A stretch of DNA of 64,000 nt, from the NCBI RefSeq assembly GCF_014268505.2, contig NZ_JABWQP020000007.1:1-64000 (forward strand), written 5' to 3'. Source of the stretch: Pseudomonas khorasanensis (lineage in GTDB: Bacteria; Pseudomonadota; Gammaproteobacteria; Pseudomonadales; Pseudomonadaceae). Each line of letters opens with the position of its first letter. The first letter of the stretch is position 1. A program made the translations under genes and the position numbers. The notes under the pieces are model-generated. The model was not told the DNA's origin. It did not search any database and saw only the letters and a list, made by a program, of their open reading frames with translations. Of the stretch, positions 1-7,364 are shown one piece after another.

Positions 1-1
1 A

Positions 2-427
2 CTAGGGTTGAATACTTGTCCAGGCGGAGATAAATGGGTTCCGGGACAAAGCGCTGAAGTACCTGAAGAAAAAGCTAGGGTAAGCGACGGAGCCCCGCCT
101 CCTCCTGACGTTCGATGGACAAATCATGGCAATAAACATGTGGCACCTAAGGCTCCTTGGCCATCTGTTGTGAAATCGACCGCCAATGGAGGTGCAGCTA
201 AATATCTACCCGGCACGGATATCGAAGCGTTAGAGCGGCACGCGTTCGTAAATGGTCACGATGTTAACAATGGAAAACCATGGAAAGTAATTGACATGGA
301 AAAAACCATAGGCGCCAACGACGGAAAAGAAACGCCGTACATGAGGGTAGAGTTAAGTGCAAACACAATACACAGACACCCAATATCAGAAGAATCGTTT
401 AGAAAATTAACGAAAAATAAGAAATAA
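2..427 (+). CDS. C-terminal toxin tip of an Rhs-family polymorphic toxin (5' end outside the window)
   Basis: The frame is open to the left edge and its first residues read LGLNTCPGGDKW. Rhs cores typically end in a DPxGL motif, after which the variable toxin tip begins, so this is very likely the last ~140 residues of an Rhs protein rather than a free gene starting at the TTG at 8. The tip has an HGNKHV motif, a KSTANGG stretch and a late NTIHRHP histidine cluster, the kind of His/Lys/Ser-rich pattern seen in small nuclease tips, but I cannot assign a toxin family with confidence. It is followed after 3 bases by a small gene of immunity type. Base composition is AT-richer than the flanking chromosome, as usual for exchanged Rhs tips. 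By family knowledge, the toxin would be delivered by a type VI system or similar machine. Confidence 0.75.
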   Translation, partial: LGLNTCPGGDKWVPGQSAEVPEEKARVSDGAPPPPDVRWTNHGNKHVAPKAPWPSVVKSTANGGAAKYLPGTDIEALERHAFVNGHDVNNGKPWKVIDMEKTIGANDGKETPYMRVELSANTIHRHPISEESFRKLTKNKK

Positions 428-430
428 TTC

Positions 431-736
431 ATGAACATTGAAAAAATAAAAAATCTTGGCGGCAAGATAACTTTTGACGAAATATCCAGCCTAGCAGGCT
501 CAGAAATCGCACTCATCTCAGATGAATTAAGGGAAGATCTTTTCCAGGCTCTACTTCCACATGAGCAAATAATAGACATTGGATGGTATCCCGAATTCAG
601 TGAACACGGCGCCTTCAGAATCTCATTAATTGCGATTCAAAACTGGGCATCTCCTATATACACCGAAACGGCTAAAACGTGGAACGATCTTGAAAAAGCA
701 TTAGATTGCACATTGAATAAAGTAAAAAAAACTTGA
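431..736 (+). CDS. Putative immunity protein for the upstream Rhs toxin tip
   Basis: A 101-residue acidic, soluble protein with no signal peptide or membrane segment. I do not recognise its family from sequence. The assignment rests on position: it starts 3 bases after the toxin stop codon, on the same strand, and has the same low GC. This is the standard arrangement of a tip toxin and its cognate immunity gene, in which the immunity protein binds the toxin domain in the cytoplasm of producer and kin cells. The next stretch is a broken Rhs fragment, so the pair forms a self-contained exchangeable module. The alternative is an unrelated small gene, which I consider much less likely. Confidence 0.65.
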   Translation: MNIEKIKNLGGKITFDEISSLAGSEIALISDELREDLFQALLPHEQIIDIGWYPEFSEHGAFRISLIAIQNWASPIYTETAKTWNDLEKALDCTLNKVKKT

Positions 737-771
737 TATATCGACGCGCTCGCGTCGACGACGGTCGTTAG

Positions 772-984
772 CCGCTCGCTTATAAATATAATCTGCAAAA
801 CCGACTCATCGAAGAGCACCAAGGCTGGGGCACCCTGCGCTATGAATACGACAGCGTCGGCCAGCTCAAACATTGCCTCCTACCTGACGGCAGCAAACCT
901 TGGGGGGGACGCTCTGCAGAGGGTTCGTTTGTTGGCTCCATTTCCTGCGTCCCGTCAGCACTCTCAATCAACCCTCCAAATTAA
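772..984 (+). pseudogene. Orphan Rhs repeat fragment
   Basis: An open frame without a start codon (a stop lies at 769-771). It encodes YKYNLQNRLIEEH, then GTLRYEYDSVGQL and a terminal DGS. This is an Rhs/YD repeat unit (YxYNxxNRL...GxxRYEYDxxGQL), normally found inside the large beta-cocoon core. About 40 codons (781-900) are recognisable; the rest up to the stop at 982 is not Rhs-like. It lies just downstream of the immunity gene, so it is best read as scar tissue from an earlier Rhs tip replacement or a displaced Rhs 3' end. Confidence 0.7.
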
Positions 985-1046
985 GCTTCACCTAAGCTTC
1001 CCCCGCTAGCATCCCGGCCCATGAACCCTGTCGTCATGAGCCGTGG

Positions 1047-1889
1047 ATGAGTCCTTCCGACATGCAAGCTTTCAATCTCCCGAATCAGCCGCAACCCAAT
1101 TTCAGCCTCGTGCTGGTCAATTACAAAACGCCGGATATCACTCGGATGTGCCTTGAATTGTTGCGCGAGCACGTTCAGGCGCAGGGTATTGCGGTGTGGG
1201 TGGTGGACAACGATTCGGCGGATGCCAGCCTTGAGTACTTGCGCTCCCTCGACTGGATCAATCTGATCGAGCGTCCGTCGCCGGGCAAGGAAGCGGGTCA
1301 TATTGCCCATGGCAAGGCGCTGGATCTGGCGCTGGAGAAAGTTGAGACCGATTACTTGTTTCTGTTGCACACCGACACCTTTGTCTACGACATGGAAGTG
1401 TTCTCGATGATGATGCGCGAGTGCACGAAGAGTGCGGAGATGGCGGCGGTCGGTTGTGTTGAGCAACTTGACCGTGGGCTGCTGCGTGACACCTGGCGTT
1501 TAACTTCACGCTTCTGCAAGCACCATGTCCGCCGTGTGAAAGTCTCCTTGGGCCTGCGCTCGAAACAACCACGGCCTTATAAAGAAACACATTTGAAAAG
1601 TTTCTGCACGCTGTGGAATGCACGCTTGATGAAGTCGCACGGGCTGCACTTCTGCATGGACGATCGAGTGCCGGGTTATACCTTGCAGGATAAGATGCTC
1701 GAGTTGGGCTACGGCATCAGGTTTCTCTCGCCGCGAAAGATTTTCCGCTATCTGGATCACATCCAGGCCGGTACGGTCGCAGCGGCGGGCACTTACGGCA
1801 AGGACCATCGCCGTACGAAAATGTATCAGGCAACCCTCAAGCGTTTTCAGGGGCAGCAAGGCAAATCCGGCATGCACGCCTCGACCTGA
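1047..1889 (+). CDS. Family 2 glycosyltransferase
   Basis: A 280-residue cytoplasmic GT-A type transferase. The N-terminal nucleotide-binding part reads SLVLVNYKTPDITRMCLELL followed by VVDNDSADAS, typical of rhamnosyl/galactosyl transferases of family 2. The LLHTDTFVYD segment near residue 110 sits where the DxD metal-binding motif is expected, as HTDTF rather than a strict DxD. No membrane segment is seen. The ATG at 1047 is the first usable start; an ATG at 1062 would also leave the domain intact. The gene stands alone between the Rhs module and a strong terminator, so it is not visibly part of a larger glycan operon. It may decorate LPS or another surface glycan; the acceptor cannot be told. 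Confidence 0.8.
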   Translation: MSPSDMQAFNLPNQPQPNFSLVLVNYKTPDITRMCLELLREHVQAQGIAVWVVDNDSADASLEYLRSLDWINLIERPSPGKEAGHIAHGKALDLALEKVETDYLFLLHTDTFVYDMEVFSMMMRECTKSAEMAAVGCVEQLDRGLLRDTWRLTSRFCKHHVRRVKVSLGLRSKQPRPYKETHLKSFCTLWNARLMKSHGLHFCMDDRVPGYTLQDKMLELGYGIRFLSPRKIFRYLDHIQAGTVAAAGTYGKDHRRTKMYQATLKRFQGQQGKSGMHAST

Positions 1890-1906
1890 AATCCGGCCAC
1901 AAAAAA

Positions 1907-1934
1907 AAGGGCGACTTCAAAGTCGCCCTTTTTG
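1907..1934 (+). terminator. Rho-independent terminator after the glycosyltransferase gene
   Basis: A perfect 10-bp stem (AAGGGCGACT / AGTCGCCCTT) with a TCAA loop, followed by a T-rich run. It begins 17 bases after the stop codon. The A-run on the other side means it may work in both directions. Confidence 0.9.
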
Positions 1935-1939
1935 TTTTC

Positions 1940-2403
1940 AAATTTTGTATACACATATCGTTGTGAGTTCGCCCAGTGTAATGGCCTGGCAATCCATGCA
2001 CCGGTAAAGAGCCCTGACACTGGGCGAACGCCGTGGATTTTAATTGAATACGGTGAATATGTCGTCAGCGGAAACATGAAATTTTCGAACTGAAAAGTTA
2101 AAAACTGTGTTCACCGATATTTCCCGATAATTGTCCAACAAAAAACGTTTATAAGATTGTTTCCGCACACAAAGTTGTACAAGAAAAACCATATTGTAGA
2201 GTTAATACTCAACTATCGTGTTGACTGGTGACTTTCAGGATATCGGTGTAAGTGACAATTACGCTCTGCCCGACTTTCAAATCTAACTGAACGCTGCACC
2301 TCGATCGTCACCAGATCACCCTCTTTGAGAGTGGCCTAATAAGGCGACACCCGGCGGCAACATCAACTTCAGCGGCGGGCTTGCCAGTGAGCATAGACGC
2401 CGT
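1940..2403. other. Gene-poor, AT-richer spacer with a 13-bp inverted repeat and a possible gene relic
   Basis: I see no confident gene. The stretch holds a perfect 13-bp inverted repeat (1967-1979 and 2017-2029, GTTCGCCCAGTGT) separated by 37 bases. On the minus strand a 28-codon ORF (2308-2394) begins 9 bases after the stop of the hypothetical gene at 2404. After a presumed one-base shift the frame could continue to about 2222, so it might be a decayed small gene. Evidence for coding is weak. Confidence 0.35.
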
Positions 2404-2604
2404 TCAGGGCTTGACTTGCGTCTGTGGTCCACGGGTTTGTGGCTTCGCGGTCTCCTGGGCGGTGGATTCGCCGCTCGCAGTGCCTTTGCCGCTGTCCTGT
2501 CGCTGCTTGGGATCGGTCGGCCGCAGGGCGTCATTATCACGTTCGGTTTCGCCGGCCGGGCGCGGTTCATCGGGGTTGTCGTGTTGGTTGACGGTTGTGT
2601 TCAT
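2404..2604 (-). CDS. Small hydrophilic hypothetical protein
   Basis: A 66-residue, strongly hydrophilic protein rich in Asp, Glu, Thr, Gln and Pro, without Cys, membrane segments or a signal peptide; it is probably disordered. A GAGG ribosome-binding site lies a suitable distance upstream of the ATG. It follows the 80-residue gene on the same strand by 11 bases, so the two probably form one transcript. No function can be proposed from sequence. Confidence 0.55.
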   Translation of the reverse strand: MNTTVNQHDNPDEPRPAGETERDNDALRPTDPKQRQDSGKGTASGESTAQETAKPQTRGPQTQVKP

Positions 2605-2615
2605 GGTGAGGGTCC

Positions 2616-2858
2616 TCAGGCTTCGGGGTCGTCCATTTCGCGGGCAACGTTGACCTCGGGAGTGTGCTTGTGCAGATCATCTGCCTTGGCGCGCAACAAC
2701 TGCCATTGCTCAAGGTCGATGGCGCCTTGTCCGAGCAGGTCGTCGGCGATGCGCTGCAGTTCGAGGTAGTGCGCGTCAGGTGACTGCTGCCACAGGGTTT
2801 GATCGTCGAACTGGCGTTGCCAGGTATTGAGGTCTGGGGGTTGCAGGTCGTCGCTCAT
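2616..2858 (-). CDS. Small acidic hypothetical protein
   Basis: An 80-residue acidic protein, Leu/Gln/Asp-rich and predicted mostly helical (MSDDLQPPDLNTWQRQFDD at the start). There is no membrane segment, signal peptide or recognisable motif. It lies upstream of the 66-residue hypothetical gene on the same strand with an 11-base gap, and about 100 bases downstream of the lipocalin-like gene, so it might be the tail of that operon. I do not recognise it. Confidence 0.6.
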   Translation of the reverse strand: MSDDLQPPDLNTWQRQFDDQTLWQQSPDAHYLELQRIADDLLGQGAIDLEQWQLLRAKADDLHKHTPEVNVAREMDDPEA

Positions 2859-2954
2859 GGATGAGTCCGGAAATGGCGGGTTTTCGGGTAGAGCCTCTTG
2901 CTGGAGGGAGAGTTCCGAACAGTTGCATTAGCGGTAGGCGACGGGTGCCTGTCC

Positions 2955-4022
2955 TCAGTAGCCGGTCATTTCGAGATAGCCTTGGCCGGGATGGCTGCCG
3001 CTGATGTGAACCGGGCCCTCCCAGTAAGGAATTCGCAGGTCCATCCAGGCGTTGCGGTTGAGTGCGTCGACGGCGATGTCGAGGTGTTTGTCGGGGATAC
3101 GGATCGTCCATTTGACCGGCATGGATCGATCGGCGACCTTGGCGGTGTCTTGCGGCACGAGGCTGATCTGCTCGCTGCGCAAGGTCTGAATCTGACCATC
3201 GGCGGCGATCCAGGTGCCGGTCACGTACGGCGCGCCATCCTTCTGGCGCATCCGATAAAGCATCACGTGTTCGCCACTGTCCAGGTGCAGCGAAAACCAG
3301 TCCCAGCCAGTCTGATTGGCAGTCAGCGGCTGACTGCTCCACTCGCGGTCAAGCCATGCCGGGCCGCTGACCGTGTAGGTCTGGCCATCGATTTGCAACG
3401 TGCCGCTGGCCTGGAAAAACGGCTGGCTGTAGTAATACGAGGCTTGCCCTTCTTCGGATTTCTGGCTGAAGCCCTTGTCGCCCTGCAGCACCAGCGGACG
3501 GCTGGAAGTGAGGCGCAGTTGATAGCTGAATTGTTTATCGCGAGCGCTGAGTTGCATCTCGCTCAAGGGATCCTGCGCTTGACTGGCAAACATCCAGTCG
3601 TCGATCCACGCCTCGAACGGCGCCAGGCGCACGCCCGCCTGCCCCACTCCGCCCCGGGCATAACGCTCGGCGGCGTGGTGAACCGTGCGCGAAGTGACCG
3701 CCGCATGCCCGAGCCAGATTGTCTGGTTGCCCCACCCGCCTTGCTCTGCCACCGGTTTGAGGGCGCTGCGAAACAGCGTCCATTGAACGCCGAAGTCGTT
3801 GCCCTGCTGGTCCTTGAGATTGGCGGTGATGTACCACCACTCGATGCGAAAGCCATCATGCGCGCCGTGATCGGCCGGGAAACTGAATACCCGACCGGGC
3901 ACCACAGGAGTGTACGACTGCGCCTGATCGCCCATGCCGGCAAAGCCCTTATCTTCAGGTGCGGGCTGATCGCAACCAGCGAGCAGTAGCGCCAGCATCA
4001 GCACGACGCCATTAATCCTCAT
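2955..4022 (-). CDS. AttH/CrtC-like (lipocalin-type) lipoprotein of an AttEFGH-type ABC system
   Basis: A 355-residue protein with a lipoprotein signal: a short basic start, a hydrophobic core, then LLLAGC with Cys about 17 residues from the start. The mature part carries the EWWYIT signature and other Trp-rich motifs of the AttH / carotenoid 1,2-hydratase-like double lipocalin fold. It overlaps the permease gene by 11 bases and is the last gene of ATPase, permease, AttH-like lipoprotein. In the family this trio is annotated as AttEFGH components; the transported compound is unknown. I chose the ATG at 4022, which has a GAGGA site 9 bases upstream, over the TTG at 4028. By the lipobox it should be anchored in the cell envelope. 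Confidence 0.82.
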   Translation of the reverse strand: MRINGVVLMLALLLAGCDQPAPEDKGFAGMGDQAQSYTPVVPGRVFSFPADHGAHDGFRIEWWYITANLKDQQGNDFGVQWTLFRSALKPVAEQGGWGNQTIWLGHAAVTSRTVHHAAERYARGGVGQAGVRLAPFEAWIDDWMFASQAQDPLSEMQLSARDKQFSYQLRLTSSRPLVLQGDKGFSQKSEEGQASYYYSQPFFQASGTLQIDGQTYTVSGPAWLDREWSSQPLTANQTGWDWFSLHLDSGEHVMLYRMRQKDGAPYVTGTWIAADGQIQTLRSEQISLVPQDTAKVADRSMPVKWTIRIPDKHLDIAVDALNRNAWMDLRIPYWEGPVHISGSHPGQGYLEMTGY

Positions 4023-6483
4023 GGGCAAATGTCCTCAGCAAGTCAGCCGGTTGCGTGCGGTACAGCGAATACAGCGGCCACGCCGAGGCCAATAAGGTCG
4101 CCAGCAACGCCAGGCCCATCAGCTGTAACAACTGCAACGGGAACACCCGCAACGGCAGTCGCCAACCGAACGCCTGCACATTGATCACCGCATCCAGGCA
4201 CCACGCCAACGCGATACCCAGCGGCAGCGCCAGGAGCAAGGTCAGTACCGCCAGCAGCCAGGTCTGGCCGAGGTTGAGCAGCATCAGTTGCTTGCGCGTC
4301 ACGCCCAGCGCCCACAGCGGTGCGAGTTGACCGAGGCGGCTTTGGCTCTGGGTCAGCAAGCTGATGAACAGCGCCACGCCAGCCACGGCCAGGGTCAGGC
4401 TGTTCAACGCTGCCGTCGCGGCAAAGGTGCGCTCGAACACTTGCACCGACCAGCCTTTGAGTCGCGCCTGATCGATGATGCGGCTGTCATCGAGTTCAAA
4501 GCGTGTCTGCAAGGCAGTCAGCAGCGCCGGAATCTGCGCTGGATCGATGCGCAGATTGAAACGGTTCGGCGTTAATTGCGGCCAGCCGCGCAGCAGGTGA
4601 TCGCTGCTGATCAGCACATGCCCCTTGGGATTGCCGTAATCGGCGTAAATGCCAACGATGCGCGGCGACCATGTACCGTTGGGCGTCGCAATGCTCAGAT
4701 GATCGCCTGCTTTGAGTTTCAATCTTCGCGCCAGTTGTTCGCTGAGCATCACCGCATCATCGGTCGCCAGTTTCCCCCACGGATCGCCGCCACTGTTATC
4801 GAGCAACGGCCAGTGCTGGCGATAGTGCGGGTGGTCGATGATGCCGAAGACATCGGCCGGCCAGCCTTGCAACGTCACCGACACTTCCCAGTTGGGCAGC
4901 ACCGCCGTCACGTTTGGCTGTTGCTTGAGCCAGCGGTGCATCTCTCGGGCCTGGGCCGGGTTGGTGGGGTTGATGTACAACTCGGCGCTCAGGCGCTGTC
5001 CGAGCCAGTCGTTGAAGGTCTGGCGAAAACCGGCAGTCATGCTGCCGGCGCCGATGTTGGCGGCGAGTGCCAGAAGCAGCGCCATCAGCGCCAGACTCAG
5101 GGCCGGCAGCTGCTGGCGGCAGTCGGCGAGAAACCACTGGCCCAGCACCGAACGGCTGCGCCCCAGCAGCGGGGTCAACAACGCGCTGAGCAATACCGGC
5201 AACGCCAGCGCGGCACCGAGCAAGAGCCCGGCCATCAGCACGAAACCGCTGCTCAGGCTGTTGCCCCAGATCAACGCCGCCAACGCAATCACAAGCAGCC
5301 CCGTCGCCAGCCAACCCTGCCGGCGTAACCAGCGCGTATATTGCTGATGCCACGCCTGCGGATCGGCCACCGCCAGCAACGGCAGACGCGCCGCCCGCAG
5401 CAAACTGTTGGCCCCGGCCAGCAACGCGCCGAGCAAACTCAGACCGATACCGCTGAACCACCACACGGGACTCAAACGCAGTTGCCCTGCCACTTCAGCG
5501 CCATACAAACCGCGCAGGCTGGCGGCGACGTCCGGCAACAGGACGCTGGCCAGCCAATAGCCGCTGATCACGCCGAACAGTCCGCCGATCAGCGCCAGCA
5601 CACCCAGTTCAACTACCAGACAAGCGACCAGCATTCGCGCGCTGACGCCGCATGCCCGTAGCGTGCGCAGCAAGCCTCGGCGCTGTTCCAGAGCGAGGCC
5701 GATGGCGGCGTGAACAATGAACAAGCCGACCACGAACGACAGGAAACCCAAGGCATCGAGATTGAGATGAAAGCTCTCGGTCAGCCGCGCCAGATTGTTT
5801 TCTTCACCGCTGCTTTTGAGCTGCAAGCGGTCCTTGAAACTGGCGGGCAACGCTTGATGAAACTCCTTGGGAAGCAACAGACGCGACAGTTGTTCGGGTT
5901 GTTCGAGCAGGGCTTGCGCCACGCCGATGTCGACCAGCAACAGGCCCGGCGCCATGTCTTTCTGCACGAGCAACGGCGGCAGTCGATGGCCGCCCACGGT
6001 GGGCGGTGTGTCTCCTTCACGCAAGCCCAGCAGCCGCAGAGTTTCCGGGGAAATCCAGGTGTTGCCCGGCGGGGTGAAAAATTCGACGATCCGCTCGATC
6101 GCCATGGCCTGCCCGGCCACGGCAGAATCCGCCGGCAGCGACACCGGCTCAATACCCATCAATTGCACGCGCTGGTCTTCGTGGCCCTTGAGGGTCAGCC
6201 GGCCCTGCAACACCGGCGAAACCGGCCAGCCCTCACGACGAAGTTCGATGAACCAGCGCTGGGGAAACAGCGCACCATTCGGCGTGCTCAAGCTGGCTTG
6301 CGGTTCGCCGCCAATCATCTGGCTGGCCCGCGCGTAGCTGTCGCGGGCTTGACTGTTCAGCGCCTCGACGCCGGTGAGCAGGCTGGTGGCCAGCCACAAC
6401 CCGGTCAACACGCTGAAAAACTGCACAGGATGACGCCGCCAGTGGCTGAGCAGCGCGCGCAACGTCTGACGCCAAACCCTCAC
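4012..6483 (-). CDS. FtsX-like ABC transporter permease (AttF/AttG fused type)
   Basis: An 823-residue membrane protein with two FtsX/MacB-type permease repeats. There is an N-terminal membrane segment, a large periplasmic domain, a block of helices around residues 240-370, further helices about 390-470, a second periplasmic domain, and a final set of helices after residue 690. It starts with GTG, overlapping the stop of the ATPase gene (GTGA), and its 3' end overlaps the lipocalin-like gene, so translation of all three is probably coupled. Proteins of this class act in lipoprotein or lipid handling rather than ordinary solute import. The size, about twice a single permease, suggests that what are two subunits in some AttEFGH systems are one chain here. 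Confidence 0.85.
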   Translation of the reverse strand: MRVWRQTLRALLSHWRRHPVQFFSVLTGLWLATSLLTGVEALNSQARDSYARASQMIGGEPQASLSTPNGALFPQRWFIELRREGWPVSPVLQGRLTLKGHEDQRVQLMGIEPVSLPADSAVAGQAMAIERIVEFFTPPGNTWISPETLRLLGLREGDTPPTVGGHRLPPLLVQKDMAPGLLLVDIGVAQALLEQPEQLSRLLLPKEFHQALPASFKDRLQLKSSGEENNLARLTESFHLNLDALGFLSFVVGLFIVHAAIGLALEQRRGLLRTLRACGVSARMLVACLVVELGVLALIGGLFGVISGYWLASVLLPDVAASLRGLYGAEVAGQLRLSPVWWFSGIGLSLLGALLAGANSLLRAARLPLLAVADPQAWHQQYTRWLRRQGWLATGLLVIALAALIWGNSLSSGFVLMAGLLLGAALALPVLLSALLTPLLGRSRSVLGQWFLADCRQQLPALSLALMALLLALAANIGAGSMTAGFRQTFNDWLGQRLSAELYINPTNPAQAREMHRWLKQQPNVTAVLPNWEVSVTLQGWPADVFGIIDHPHYRQHWPLLDNSGGDPWGKLATDDAVMLSEQLARRLKLKAGDHLSIATPNGTWSPRIVGIYADYGNPKGHVLISSDHLLRGWPQLTPNRFNLRIDPAQIPALLTALQTRFELDDSRIIDQARLKGWSVQVFERTFAATAALNSLTLAVAGVALFISLLTQSQSRLGQLAPLWALGVTRKQLMLLNLGQTWLLAVLTLLLALPLGIALAWCLDAVINVQAFGWRLPLRVFPLQLLQLMGLALLATLLASAWPLYSLYRTQPADLLRTFAHED

Positions 6484-7133
6484 GCCAGCCGCCCGTTGGA
6501 CAGCACCACGCGCTGCGCCAGCCGCGCGGCGACGCGTTGGCTGTGGGTGACCATCAGCAAGGTCGTCGGCGTGTCGTCGAGCAGTTCGAGCAACAACCGC
6601 AGCACGTCATCGCTGGTCGCCTCATCAAGGCTTCCGGTGGGTTCATCGGCCAGTAGCAACTTTGGCTGCGAGGCCAGTGCCCGGCCCAGGGCGACCCGTT
6701 GTTGCTGGCCACCCGACAGTTGCTCGGGATAACGCGTCAGCAAATCACCCAGACCCAGCCGCTGCACGAGATGAGCCTGCCAGCGCGAATCGTGACGCCC
6801 GGCCAGACGCGCCTGAAAAGCCAGATTGTCTTCGACGCGCAAACTGCCGATCAGGTTGAACTGCTGGAACACCAGGCCGATTTCCGTGCGCCGCCAGTTC
6901 GCCAGTTGCGCTTCGTTCATTGATTCCAGTCGATGCTTGCCGCTGCGAATGCTGCCGCTGTCGACCTTGTCGAGCCCGGCAATCAGATGCAGCAGCGTGC
7001 TTTTGCCACTGCCCGATTCGCCCATCAGTGCCAGACTGCCACCGGCCCCCAGCGTCAGGTCGACGCCTTGCAGCACCGGCAATAGCCCTTGGGGTGTGGC
7101 ATAGCTTTTGAAGACGTCGCGAACCTCAAGCAT
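6480..7133 (-). CDS. ABC transporter ATP-binding protein (LolD/MacB-like)
   Basis: A 217-residue nucleotide-binding subunit. Walker A GESGSGKST is at residues 38-46, Q-loop VFQQFN near 90, signature LSGGQQQR near 138, Walker B LLLADEPTGSLDE near 160, and the switch histidine in MVTHSQ near 195. The length and the EPTGSLD form match the LolD/MacB subfamily that partners FtsX-type permeases. It is the first gene of the three-gene operon and overlaps the permease by 4 bases. The upstream spacer carries a REP-type repeat shared with the next gene. Confidence 0.92.
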   Translation of the reverse strand: MLEVRDVFKSYATPQGLLPVLQGVDLTLGAGGSLALMGESGSGKSTLLHLIAGLDKVDSGSIRSGKHRLESMNEAQLANWRRTEIGLVFQQFNLIGSLRVEDNLAFQARLAGRHDSRWQAHLVQRLGLGDLLTRYPEQLSGGQQQRVALGRALASQPKLLLADEPTGSLDEATSDDVLRLLLELLDDTPTTLLMVTHSQRVAARLAQRVVLSNGRLA

Positions 7134-7272
7134 GAGCAGACCTGATCAGTGAACCTGGACCTAGGATAGCGGCCTTGAGCAGGTTTTGTCCGCTGAAGAT
7201 CGGGCATGCTTGTAATGGATGGGACGAATGGGAATATCGCGGATTCGCTTGAATTTTCGCCGCCTGCGCAGA

Positions 7273-7352
7273 CGTTTTCGCGAGCAGGCTCGCTCCCACA
7301 GGGATCGTATTCCAGGGTGAGAAAGAGCCTGCTCGCGAATAGGCTCGCTCGA
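7273..7352. repeat. REP-type inverted repeat pair (GCGAGCAGGCTCGCTC family)
   Basis: One unit TTCGCGAGCAGGCTCGCTCC with CACAGGGA following (about 7275-7302) and a second, inverted and imperfect unit from about 7321. It sits between the 5' end of the ABC ATPase gene and the 3' end of the sulfatase-like gene. The same family occurs as a perfect pair at 36768-36857. Such elements are abundant in fluorescens-group genomes. Confidence 0.8.
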
Positions 7353-7364
7353 ACTGCTCGAAAT

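Noticed and set aside
2222..2394. Small minus-strand gene in two frames
   Set aside because: A frameshift has to be assumed, no family is recognised, and the first frame is only 28 codons; kept only as a remark in the spacer entry.
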